Position numbers and translations under genes: made by a program
Assembly: GCF_003416885.1 (NCBI RefSeq)
Contig: NZ_QVPD01000002.1
Coordinates: forward strand, 62,001-126,000
Origin: Cognatiluteimonas weifangensis
Lineage (GTDB): Bacteria; Pseudomonadota; Gammaproteobacteria; Xanthomonadales; Xanthomonadaceae
Length of the DNA stretch: 64,000 nucleotides
Direction of reading: 5' to 3'
Shown here: positions 1 through 7,509 of the stretch, piece after piece
Numbering within the stretch: the first letter of the stretch is position 1
Layout: every line of letters starts with the position of its first letter
The notes under the pieces: model-generated
Databases searched by the model: none
The model's input: the letters and a program-made list of their open reading frames with translations, nothing else
What the model was told of the DNA's origin: nothing

Positions 1-71
1 CGGAGCGGGCCGAACGGCCGGAACGCCCGCAGCGTCCGGACAAGCCCGAACGCGGCGGCGGCCGTCCGTAA
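1..71 (+). CDS. C-terminal tail of an unidentified protein (truncated by window edge)
   Basis: Reading frame 3 is open from the window edge to a TAA at 69-71. It encodes a 22-residue tail made almost only of Glu, Arg, Pro, Lys and Gly with an ER-P repeat (RPERPQRPDKPERGG). Such charged, proline-rich tails are common at the end of secreted or membrane proteins of this group, but no domain is visible and the function cannot be inferred. The next gene starts 70 bp downstream on the same strand, so the two may be cotranscribed. Confidence 0.5.
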   Translation, partial: ERAERPERPQRPDKPERGGGRP

Positions 72-141
72 GACGTCCCGTTCCCCTGCCTGCGACGGGC
101 GCCGCGTGCGCCCGTCGCCTTGTCCCCTTCCTGGAGTTGCG

Positions 142-939
142 ATGAAACGTTCCGCATTGTTCTGCGCCAGCCTGCTGGCGATCGGCAGCGCCCACGCCGG
201 CGACGGCTGGACCCTCGGTGCCGGCGTCGACTACAGCAGCGGCGACTACGGCAGCGACACCACCACCGAAATCCTGTCGGTGCCGTTCAGCGCCAAATAC
301 GCCAGCGGCAACTGGACCTGGAAGGCGAGCCTGCCGTGGCTGCGCGTGTCCGGCGATCCCAACGTGCTGCCGGGCGTGGGCGTGGTGGTCAACACCAATC
401 CGCGCGGCCGCGGCCGCGGCAATGCCCCCGCGCCCGATCCCCTGGCGCAGGAAACCGGCACCGCTTCGGGCATCGGCGATCTCACCCTGGCGGCGACCTA
501 CAGCTTCGACACCGGCAGCGCGCTGGGCATCGACCTCACCGGCAAGGCCAAGCTCGCCACTGCCGACGAGGACAAGGGCCTGGGCACCGGCGCCAACGAC
601 TACGGCCTGGCGCTGGACCTGTACCGCGCCTTCGGCAGGACCACGGTGTTCGGCGGCGTCGGCTACACCGCGCTGGGCAACTCCGACTACATCGACGTCG
701 ACGGCGTCGCCAACGTCAACCTCGGTGCCAGCTGGAAAGTCGGTAACGGCGGCAGCGTCGGCGCGATGTACGACTGGCGGCAGGCGGCGTCGGGCGACTT
801 CGACGACCGCAGCGAGGTGACCGGGTTCTACAGCTTCGGCGCCGATCCGGCCAACCGCTTCCAGCTGTACGCCAGCGCCGGCCTGTCCGACGGCAGCCCC
901 GACTGGGGCGGCGGCATCAGCTACAACCACGGGTTCTGA
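142..939 (+). CDS. Outer-membrane beta-barrel protein, transporter-like
   Basis: A 265-residue protein with a clean signal peptide (cut after SAHA, about residue 19) followed by alternating polar and hydrophobic strands rich in Gly, Tyr and Trp. It ends in an aromatic-terminated strand (SYNHGF), the usual beta-signal for insertion by the BAM complex. The pattern resembles the phenol-degradation MetA-pathway/transporter-like outer-membrane family, but the substrate is unknown. The start at 142 is preferred over an upstream ATG at 106 because it has a GGAG box 6 nt upstream and begins directly with the signal peptide. A GC-rich hairpin follows the stop. Confidence 0.75.
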   Translation: MKRSALFCASLLAIGSAHAGDGWTLGAGVDYSSGDYGSDTTTEILSVPFSAKYASGNWTWKASLPWLRVSGDPNVLPGVGVVVNTNPRGRGRGNAPAPDPLAQETGTASGIGDLTLAATYSFDTGSALGIDLTGKAKLATADEDKGLGTGANDYGLALDLYRAFGRTTVFGGVGYTALGNSDYIDVDGVANVNLGASWKVGNGGSVGAMYDWRQAASGDFDDRSEVTGFYSFGADPANRFQLYASAGLSDGSPDWGGGISYNHGF

Positions 940-944
940 GCGTC

Positions 945-970
945 CGGCGGCGGCGTCCGCGCCGCCGCCG
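945..970 (+). terminator. GC-rich hairpin after the barrel gene
   Basis: An 11-bp perfect stem (CGGCGGCGGCG with its complement) closes on a TCCG loop, beginning 6 nt after the stop codon. No T-run follows, so it may stabilise the 3' end or slow the polymerase rather than act as a full intrinsic terminator. Confidence 0.45.
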
Positions 971-1018
971 GTGTCCGCCCGCGTCCATGCGGGCCGCGCA
1001 TGCCGCATGCTTGGCGGC

Positions 1019-1915
1019 ATGACCGCTTCCCGACTTGCCGCCGCCCGCCGCCGTTGGCGCGCGGTGGTGCTGATGCTGCTGTGCGTGGCCGTGTTCTCGC
1101 TGATGGACGCGGGACTGAAGACGCTGTCCACGCGCTACCCGCCGTTCCAGGTGGCCGCGTTGCGCGGCGCCTCCTCGCTGCCGTGGCTGCTGGCGTGGGC
1201 GCTGTGGAGCACCGGCCTGGCGCCGCTGCTGCGGGTGCGCTGGTCGCTGCACCTGCTGCGCGGCGCGCTCGGGATCACGATGATGGCGGCGTTCGTGTAC
1301 GCGTTGCGCACCCTGCCGCTGTCGACCGCGTACTCGATCTTCTTCGTCGCGCCGCTGCTGATTACCGCGTTGTCGGTGCCATTCCTGGGCGAGCGGGTCG
1401 GGCCGCGGCGCTGGACCGCGATCGCGATCGGCTTCGCCGGCGTGCTGGTGGTGTTGCGGCCGACCGGCAGCGGCATGCTGACCGGCGCCGGGCTGGCGGT
1501 GCTGCTGGCGGCGCTGGGCTATGCGGTGTCGGCGATCACGGTGCGGGTGCTGGCGCGCACCGATTCGACCCAGGCGATGGTGGTGTGGCTGATGCTGCTG
1601 ATGGCGCTGGGCGCGGGCCTGCTGGCGTGGCCGCAATGGACGCCGCTGCGCGCGGCCGATGCCGGACTCATCCTCGGCATCGGCGTCGCCGGCGCGCTCG
1701 GACAGTGGGCGATCACCGAGGCGTTCCGGCTCGGCGAAGCCTCGCTGCTGGCGCCGCTGGAATACACCGCGCTGCTCTGGGGCGTGCTGCTGGACGCGAC
1801 CGTGTGGGGCGTGCTGCCGGACGCGGTGACCTGGCTCGGCGCGGGCATCATCGTCGCCAGCGGCCTGTACCTGCTGCGCCGCGAGCGCGCGCACACGGAG
1901 GCCGAGCACCCTTAG
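1019..1915 (+). CDS. DMT/EamA-family membrane transporter
   Basis: A 298-residue very hydrophobic protein with about ten membrane segments in two repeated EamA halves, typical in length for drug/metabolite exporters of the DMT superfamily. The motif SLMDAGLKTL in the first helix and the loop LPLSTAYSIFFVAPLL match this family, whose members export amino acids, metabolites or drugs; the substrate cannot be told from sequence. In-frame ATGs exist at 971, 1007 and 1019; 1019 is chosen because it gives a short basic N-terminus directly before the first helix. No clear Shine-Dalgarno box is seen for any of them. It is convergent with a tiny gene on the other strand. Confidence 0.8.
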   Translation: MTASRLAAARRRWRAVVLMLLCVAVFSLMDAGLKTLSTRYPPFQVAALRGASSLPWLLAWALWSTGLAPLLRVRWSLHLLRGALGITMMAAFVYALRTLPLSTAYSIFFVAPLLITALSVPFLGERVGPRRWTAIAIGFAGVLVVLRPTGSGMLTGAGLAVLLAALGYAVSAITVRVLARTDSTQAMVVWLMLLMALGAGLLAWPQWTPLRAADAGLILGIGVAGALGQWAITEAFRLGEASLLAPLEYTALLWGVLLDATVWGVLPDAVTWLGAGIIVASGLYLLRRERAHTEAEHP

Positions 1916-1966
1916 CCGGGGGCGGCGCGCGGGTACCGTCGTCGCCACGCGCCGGGTTGCCGCCGC

Positions 1967-2056
1967 TTACGGCAGCAGCAGTGCGCCGGTGCCGGCAAAG
2001 GCCAGCAGGCCCAGCGCGACGGCGCCGCGCCACAGCACATGTTGCAGGCATCGCAT
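1967..2056 (-). CDS. Small 29-residue hydrophobic peptide
   Basis: A very short gene: basic N-terminus (MRCLQHVLWR) followed by one hydrophobic helix rich in Ala, Leu and Gly and ending in LLLP. A GGAG box lies 8 nt before the ATG. The composition suggests a single-span inner-membrane peptide or a bare signal peptide. Function unknown. Evidence is limited to the ribosome-binding site and the helix; it could be a chance ORF. Confidence 0.35.
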   Translation of the reverse strand: MRCLQHVLWRGAVALGLLAFAGTGALLLP

Positions 2057-2541
2057 GGTCGTGCTCCGGGGCATCGGGGGCTGCCCCTGGTGGACAAGAT
2101 GCGGGTCCGCACGCGGGGGTTGCAGGTCCTGTCGGGGGATGCCGAAGGTCATGGCGGCGGCCCGGCCGGGAGCGGAGGGGTGCAGCGGCCGGGAACCCGG
2201 TGACCGCCGCAGCCAGGACGTTCGCGGCGGTCGCGGTGCGGCCTGCCGCGCCGCGTCGACGGTCCGCGGCAGGATTGGCCGCGCGTTGGCAGGCGGATGG
2301 TGCGTTCTGCAGGCTCGATCACAGGCCGAACCCGGCCTGGTTGGCGATCGCTTTCGTGACGATGGTCATGAAAACGCGTTCAGGTGTGACAGATCGCACG
2401 TCAGTCCCCTATTCAGCATCGACAGCGCCGATTGCAGCCGCTAGCGTCCGCGCCCGCTCGAGATCCGAACCGCGTCCCCCGCCGCTGCGGGGCGTTCGTC
2501 GTTCTCGACGTCGCCATCCATTTCTTTCGGGGGAACGCTCC
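2057..2541. promoter_or_regulatory. Leader region of the pilus locus with a Clp/CRP-like half-palindrome
   Basis: These 485 bp contain no convincing gene. At 2385-2400 the sequence TGTGACAGATCGCACG matches the CRP/Clp palindrome TGTGA-N6-TCACA at 8 of 10 positions. It lies about 150 bp before the first pilin gene, where an activator or repressor site would be expected. No clear sigma70 promoter is visible. The regulatory reading is an inference. Confidence 0.3.
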
Positions 2542-3072
2542 ATGCGCAAGGTTTCGCTTCCGCTCGCCGCCGCGATCGCGTCCATCGGCCTGTTCGCCGC
2601 CGGCGCCGCCACCGCCGCCAACCCGGCCACCGGCAGCTTCAACGTCACCGCCAATGTCCAGGGCAGCTGCCGGGTCAGCGCGACCAGCGACATCGCCTTC
2701 GGCACCTACGACCCGGCCGACGTCAACGCCACCACGCCGCTGGACCAGACCGGCAGCGTCTCGGTGCGTTGCGTCAAGGGCATCGCCGCCAACGTCGCCC
2801 TGGACCAGGGCCAGAACGGCGCCGGCACCTGCGCCGCCCCGGCGCGGGCGATGAAGGAAGCCACCAGCAGCGAGCTGCTGGCTTACGAAATCTATTCCGA
2901 CAGCGGCCGCAGCAGCGTCTGGGGCTGCGATGCCGGCAACGACGTCGAGTTCACCGCCGCCGCCTCCAACGCCGACACCGTGCTGACCACCTACGGCCGC
3001 ATCCCGGCCGGCCAGAACGTCGGCCTGGGCGCCAACTTCAGCGACGTGGTCCAGGTCTCGGTCACGTTCTGA
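2542..3072 (+). CDS. Spore coat U domain pilin (CsuA/B-like major subunit)
   Basis: A 176-residue secreted protein: signal peptide to about residue 25, then one SCPU domain with the hallmark strand IAFGTYDP and four cysteines (in GSCRVS, VRCVKG, GTCAAP and WGCDAG) that can form two disulfides. It ends in a short beta-strand with terminal Phe (QVSVTF), as pilins handled by a chaperone do. A GGGGGA ribosome-binding site precedes the ATG. It is the first gene of a locus with chaperone, usher and a second SCPU protein, so it is probably the rod-forming subunit of a Csu-type archaic chaperone-usher pilus used in surface attachment. Confidence 0.85.
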   Translation: MRKVSLPLAAAIASIGLFAAGAATAANPATGSFNVTANVQGSCRVSATSDIAFGTYDPADVNATTPLDQTGSVSVRCVKGIAANVALDQGQNGAGTCAAPARAMKEATSSELLAYEIYSDSGRSSVWGCDAGNDVEFTAAASNADTVLTTYGRIPAGQNVGLGANFSDVVQVSVTF

Positions 3073-3140
3073 CGCCGGTCCCGCCATGGCCGGCGGCGAT
3101 GTCGTCGCCGGCCGTGCGTGGCGTCAGCCGCCATCCGGTC

Positions 3141-3884
3141 ATGTCCATGCGCCTGTTGCCGCTCGTCCTCGCGCTGCTTGCGTTCGCGCTGCCGGCGCGT
3201 GCCGCCGAATTCGAACTCAGCCCGACCCGAGTGCGGCTGGATGCGCGACACCTGGTCGACACCGTGCAGGTCGGCAACAGCGGCGCCACGCCGCTGCAGT
3301 TCGAGGTGTCGGTCTCGAGCTGGCGGATGGGCGACGACGGCGCCTGGCAACTCGCGCCCAGCGACGATCTGATCGTGCATCCGCTGCTGCTGGAAATCGC
3401 CCCCGGCAGCAAGGCGCGGCTGCGGGTCGGGCTGCTGCTGCCGCCGACGGGTCCCGGCGAAGCCGCCTATCGCATCGAACTGCAGGAGCAGCCGGCCGCG
3501 GCCGCGACTGCCGCCGGCAGCGGCGTGCGCATGCTGACCAAGATCAGCCTGCCGGTGTTCGTGGCCGGCAGCGACGCCGGCACGCCGGCCCCGGTGCTGC
3601 AGGCCCCGCGCTGGCGGGGCGACGCGCTCGCCTTCGTCTTGCGCAACGCCGGCGAGGCCTTCCTGCCGCCGCAGACGCTGACGCTGCAACTGCTGGCGGC
3701 CGACGGCAGCGTGCTGCAGCGCCGGCAGCTGCAGGGCAACTACGTGCTGGCCGGTGCCAGCCTGCCGCTGCGGGTGCAGGCTGCGGCCGCGTTGTGTGCA
3801 CGCACCACGGCCCTGGTCCTGCGGCTGGAAGACACCGGCACCGATCTGCGCTTGCCGCTGTCGGCGCGGCACTGCGTGCCGTGA
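3141..3884 (+). CDS. Periplasmic pilus chaperone (CsuC-like)
   Basis: A 247-residue protein with a signal peptide ending ARAA near residue 22 and the two immunoglobulin-like domains of fimbrial chaperones. The N-terminal stretch FELSPTRVRLD and the later LRVGLLLPPTGPGEAAYRIEL region match the PapD-type fold, in which the chaperone donates a strand to unfolded pilins. The start at 3141 is preferred to an upstream in-frame ATG at 3099 because it begins right at the signal peptide. Its TGA overlaps the GTG start of the usher (GTGA), which points to translational coupling. Confidence 0.85.
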   Translation: MSMRLLPLVLALLAFALPARAAEFELSPTRVRLDARHLVDTVQVGNSGATPLQFEVSVSSWRMGDDGAWQLAPSDDLIVHPLLLEIAPGSKARLRVGLLLPPTGPGEAAYRIELQEQPAAAATAAGSGVRMLTKISLPVFVAGSDAGTPAPVLQAPRWRGDALAFVLRNAGEAFLPPQTLTLQLLAADGSVLQRRQLQGNYVLAGASLPLRVQAAAALCARTTALVLRLEDTGTDLRLPLSARHCVP

Positions 3885-6217
3885 GCGGCGCGCTGGCGCT
3901 CGCGCTCGGCCTGCTGCTGGCCGGGCAACCGCCGGCGCAGGCCTCCCCGTCGCCGGCGTCCGCGGCACCGGCGGCCATGGATACCGACACCCTGCTGCTG
4001 GACGTCTGCGTGGACGACGTCTGCGACGGCATCGCCGTGGTGCTGGTGCGCGGATCGCAGGTGCTGGTCGACCGCGCCGCCTTGCAGAAGGCGGGCGTGC
4101 CGCTCGACGCCGGCGTGGCCACGGAGCGCGTCGACGGTCGCGACTTCGTCGCCGCCGACGCCATCGGCCACGGCATCCGCATCGCCATCGACCATGCCCA
4201 GCTGCGGCTGGACATCCGCCGCCCGGCGACCGTCCTGCCGTTGCAGCGCGCGGATTTCCACGCGCCGCCGCCGCAGCTCGACGGCGCGCGCGACTGGAGC
4301 GCGGTACTCGATTACGCCGCCAACCTCGGCAGCCGCCGCGATGCCCGCAACCTGTTCGTCGACGGCGCCGTCGGCCGCGGGCCGTGGGCGCTGCGCAGCG
4401 ACGGCCAATGGTGGTCCGACGGCGGCTGGCGCCGCGGCCTGACCCGGCTCGAATTCGACCAGCCGCGCACGCTGCGGCGCTGGACCTTCGGCGACCAGTA
4501 CGCGCTGAGCCCGGACCCGCTCGGCGGCAGCGCGCTGCTCGGCGGCGTCGGCGTGGCGCGCGCGTTCGACCTGGATCCGTTCCTGATCACCTTTCCGCAG
4601 CCATACCTGGACGGCGTGCTGCAGGCGCCGGGCACGGTCGAGGTCTACGCCAACGGCGTACTGGTCGGGCGCCAGCCGTTGCAGGCCGGGCCGTTCTCGC
4701 TGCAGGGGCTGGGCCTGAGCCCGGGCCGCAACGATGTGCGGCTGCTGCTGCGCGATCCCTTCGGCGGCACCCGCGAACTGTCCAGCGCGTCGTACTACAG
4801 CGCTTCCGGGCTGCTGGCGCCGGGCTTGTCGGAATACGCGTTGCGCCTGGGCCGCGCGCGGCCGTCGCCGCTGGAAGATCGCTATCGCGACGACCCGGTG
4901 CTGGCCGGTTACTGGCGCCGCGGCCTCAACCCGGCGTTGACCGTCGGCGTCCGCGCCGAAGCCGACCGCGAGCTGCGCAACCTCGGCGCGCAGGCGGCGC
5001 TGCGGCTGCCGCTGGGCGAGCTGTCCGCATCGCTGGCGCGCAGCGACGGACCCGCGGCCGCCGACCGCGGCGGCGCGAGCGCGCTGGACTACCGCTACAG
5101 CAACCGCGTCGCCGGCTGGTCGCTGGGCCTGCGCCGGTTCGACCGCGGCTATCGCCGGCTTGGCGATACCTCCGCCGACGACAGCCTCGGCAGCCTGCTG
5201 CGGCAGCCGCGCGGCGATGCGTTTGCCGCGGTCGGCTGGTCGCCCACTGCGCGCGTGTCGCTGCAACTGCACTGGAGCCGCAACCGCTACTTCGATGCCG
5301 GCGACGACACCCGCTACGGCCTCGACGGCAGCCTGCGCCTGGGCGCCGACACGCGACTGTTCCTCGCGCTGGCGCGCAACGACGGCGACGGCGGCCGCGA
5401 CACCGTGGCGCAGCTGGGCCTGAGCCTGGCGCTGGGGCGCGACAACCTCAACCTCGGCAGCCGCCACGACGGCAACGGCTGGGGGTACGGCATCGACGCC
5501 AACCGCTCGCGCCCGTCCGACACCGGCTTCGGCTACAGCGCCAGCCTCGACCGCCAGAACGGCACCGACGTCGCCTACGCCCGCGGCGAATACCAGGGGC
5601 GCCACGGCCGCTATGCGCTGACCGTGCAAGACGCCGACGGCGCCAGCCAGGCCAGCGTGCTGCTGAGCGGCGCGCTGGTCGCGATCGGCGGGCGTGCGTT
5701 CGCGACGCCGCCGGTGGACAACGGCTTCGCGCTGGTGCGCGTGCCCGGCCTGGCCGGGGTGCAGGTGCGGCGCGAGAACCTGGCGGTCGGCGTCACCGAT
5801 GCCGCCGGCGAACTGCTGGTGCGCGACCTGCTGCCGTATTACCCCAACCGCATCGGCTACGACGAGGCCGATGTGCCCGCCGACTGGGACATCGGGCCCA
5901 ACGCGCTCACCGTCGCGGTGCCGCGGCGCGGCGGCGCGGTGGTGCCGTTCCAGGCGCGGCCGTTGCGCGCGATCGCCGGCCGCCTGCGCCTGCCGCAGAG
6001 CGGCGCCGCCACGGTGCGGCTGCACGGCGATGGGCGCGACTACAGTACCCGGATCGGCAGCAGCGCCCGCTATTACCTGGAGGACGTGGCGCCGGGCGCG
6101 TACGTGCTCGAGGTCGAACTGGACAACGGCGCGCGCGCGCGCTGCACGTTGCAGGTGCCGGTGCTGGCACCGGGCGTGACCCGGCTGGAGCCGGTCGACT
6201 GCAGGGAGGGACCATGA
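3881..6217 (+). CDS. Outer-membrane usher (CsuD-like)
   Basis: A 778-residue usher that threads chaperone-bound subunits through the outer membrane. It starts at a GTG overlapping the chaperone stop, giving a signal peptide that ends QAQA near residue 20. Then come an N-terminal chaperone-binding domain, a long barrel region with many Tyr/Gly/Arg strands, a plug-type segment (VEVYANGVLVGRQPL) and C-terminal domains. The length is in the lower range for FimD/CsuD ushers. The 3' end overlaps the next ATG (ATGA), so chaperone, usher and tip gene are read as one coupled unit. Confidence 0.87.
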   Translation: MSGALALALGLLLAGQPPAQASPSPASAAPAAMDTDTLLLDVCVDDVCDGIAVVLVRGSQVLVDRAALQKAGVPLDAGVATERVDGRDFVAADAIGHGIRIAIDHAQLRLDIRRPATVLPLQRADFHAPPPQLDGARDWSAVLDYAANLGSRRDARNLFVDGAVGRGPWALRSDGQWWSDGGWRRGLTRLEFDQPRTLRRWTFGDQYALSPDPLGGSALLGGVGVARAFDLDPFLITFPQPYLDGVLQAPGTVEVYANGVLVGRQPLQAGPFSLQGLGLSPGRNDVRLLLRDPFGGTRELSSASYYSASGLLAPGLSEYALRLGRARPSPLEDRYRDDPVLAGYWRRGLNPALTVGVRAEADRELRNLGAQAALRLPLGELSASLARSDGPAAADRGGASALDYRYSNRVAGWSLGLRRFDRGYRRLGDTSADDSLGSLLRQPRGDAFAAVGWSPTARVSLQLHWSRNRYFDAGDDTRYGLDGSLRLGADTRLFLALARNDGDGGRDTVAQLGLSLALGRDNLNLGSRHDGNGWGYGIDANRSRPSDTGFGYSASLDRQNGTDVAYARGEYQGRHGRYALTVQDADGASQASVLLSGALVAIGGRAFATPPVDNGFALVRVPGLAGVQVRRENLAVGVTDAAGELLVRDLLPYYPNRIGYDEADVPADWDIGPNALTVAVPRRGGAVVPFQARPLRAIAGRLRLPQSGAATVRLHGDGRDYSTRIGSSARYYLEDVAPGAYVLEVELDNGARARCTLQVPVLAPGVTRLEPVDCREGP

Positions 6218-6768
6218 ACGCGCACCACACGCCGGCCATCGGCACCGCCGTCGGACTGCGGCATCGCTGCCGCGGGAGCGTGCGGATGTCCGGTTTGCGC
6301 CTGGGCGCCTGGTTGCTGGCCGTGGGCGGCCTGGTGCCGGCCCTGCCCGCGCAGGCGGCCAGCGACCCCGTTTGCCGCGTGGATATCTCCGGCGCGCAGA
6401 TCGCCTTCGGCACCTACGATCCGCTCAGCAGCCTGCCGCTGGACGCTGCCGGCGCCATCGACGTGGTCTGCGACAAGAACAACGTCGTGGTCCGGGTGGA
6501 GCTGGATCGCGGCGACGGCGGCTCCTACCTGCCGCGGCAGATGCGCTCCGGTGCCCAGACGCTCGCCTACAACCTCTACGTGGACAGCGCGCGCAGCAGC
6601 GTCTTTGGCGACGGCGCCGGCGGCACCCAGGCGGGCATGGGTATCACTTCGGCGATCGGCGGCGGCGAGTTCCGCGCCCGGGTCCCGGTCTACGGGCGCA
6701 TCGCGCCGGGCCTGGACGCGGCCTTCGGCAGTTACAGCGACCACATCAACGTGACGGTGGCGTTCTGA
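6214..6768 (+). CDS. Second spore coat U domain protein (CsuE-like, probable tip)
   Basis: An SCPU-domain protein of 184 residues from the ATG that overlaps the usher stop, or 160 residues from ATG 6286, which has a well-spaced GGGAG box and begins directly with a signal peptide ending AQAA. It repeats the family strand IAFGTYDP but has only two cysteines (in PVCRVD and VVCDKN). It ends in the strand NVTVAF. As last gene of the locus after the usher it takes the position of CsuE, the tip adhesin in Acinetobacter, although it has one SCPU domain rather than two. No sorting signal beyond the signal peptide is seen. Confidence 0.8.
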   Translation: MNAHHTPAIGTAVGLRHRCRGSVRMSGLRLGAWLLAVGGLVPALPAQAASDPVCRVDISGAQIAFGTYDPLSSLPLDAAGAIDVVCDKNNVVVRVELDRGDGGSYLPRQMRSGAQTLAYNLYVDSARSSVFGDGAGGTQAGMGITSAIGGGEFRARVPVYGRIAPGLDAAFGSYSDHINVTVAF

Positions 6769-6802
6769 GCGGGCCGGGCTGGCCGGGGTCGATTCGACGG
6801 AC

Positions 6803-7213
6803 TCAGCGCCGCATCGCCCGCAGGCCGATGCGGGTCGGCGCCGACCCGGTCGCCGCGCGCAGGCTGACCAGCGTCAGTTCGCGTTCGCGGTGGAAGCGCA
6901 TCTCGACCGCGTCGGCGGCCAGTACGGTTTCGTCCAGCAGGGTGTAGCCCCGCGCGGCCATCTGCACCCGGTAATACGCCCGGGCATCGTCCAGCGCGCC
7001 GGCGTACACGTAATGCCGGCCGCGGGTGTCCTCGCTCATCACGTGGCCGGGTACCGGCAGCGGCAGGCTGCGGGCCAGATCGGGCTGATTCGCGCCCAGT
7101 ACGCGGACGCTGGCGCCGAAGCTGGCGCGTACGGTTTCCGAGGCGGCCGCGCCCGCCGACAGCGCCAGCAACACGGCCAGCAGGCAGATCCGGATGATCG
7201 GCGAAGTCCGCAT
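6803..7213 (-). CDS. Small secreted protein of unknown function
   Basis: A 136-residue protein with a signal peptide (MRTSPIIRICLLAVLLALSA, cut near residue 24) and a compact domain rich in Arg, Val and Tyr; it has no cysteine in the mature part. An AGGAGG box lies 5 nt upstream of the chosen ATG, favouring it over longer in-frame starts. No family is recognised. It faces the pilus operon (34 bp between stops) and is divergent from aceF. Confidence 0.6.
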   Translation of the reverse strand: MRTSPIIRICLLAVLLALSAGAAASETVRASFGASVRVLGANQPDLARSLPLPVPGHVMSEDTRGRHYVYAGALDDARAYYRVQMAARGYTLLDETVLAADAVEMRFHRERELTLVSLRAATGSAPTRIGLRAMRR

Positions 7214-7509
7214 GCGACTCCTCCTGGATGCCTTTGGGAGCTGTGTCATCATCGGCCGCCGCCGCCGCCGCTTAAGCGGCAGCTGCTTGAACTGTGACGT
7301 GGCCGGCATCGCGCGCCGGCCAACTTGCGGATCTGTGATCGGGCCGCGGCCGGCACTGTGATCGCAATCGCCGGCAAAAAACGCGTTTGCGCAGGCATTG
7401 CCCGGCGCCGTGGCGGAGCGTCGCCGGCGCCGCGGTCCGCGGCGGCGCGTTGGCGTCGCCCGGCCGACGCGGCCACAATAGTCGGACCCCCATCGCCCCG
7501 AGGTCCGCA
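7214..7509. promoter_or_regulatory. Divergent control region with three TGTGA repeats and a probable aceF promoter
   Basis: Three direct copies of CTGTGA(T/C) occur at 7292, 7333 and 7356; the last two share CTGTGATCG exactly and lie 23 bp apart, about two helical turns. They resemble CRP/Clp half-sites. A likely sigma70 promoter for aceF is TTGGCG at 7450-7455 and CACAAT at 7474-7479 with an 18-bp spacer. A 10-bp palindrome AAACGCGTTT sits at 7379-7388. Roles are inferred. Confidence 0.35.

Noticed and set aside
1989..2444. A 151-residue plus-strand frame between the DMT gene and the pilus locus
   Set aside because: No start signal or domain, composition Arg/Cys/Gly-rich as in shadow frames, and it overlaps the better supported small peptide.
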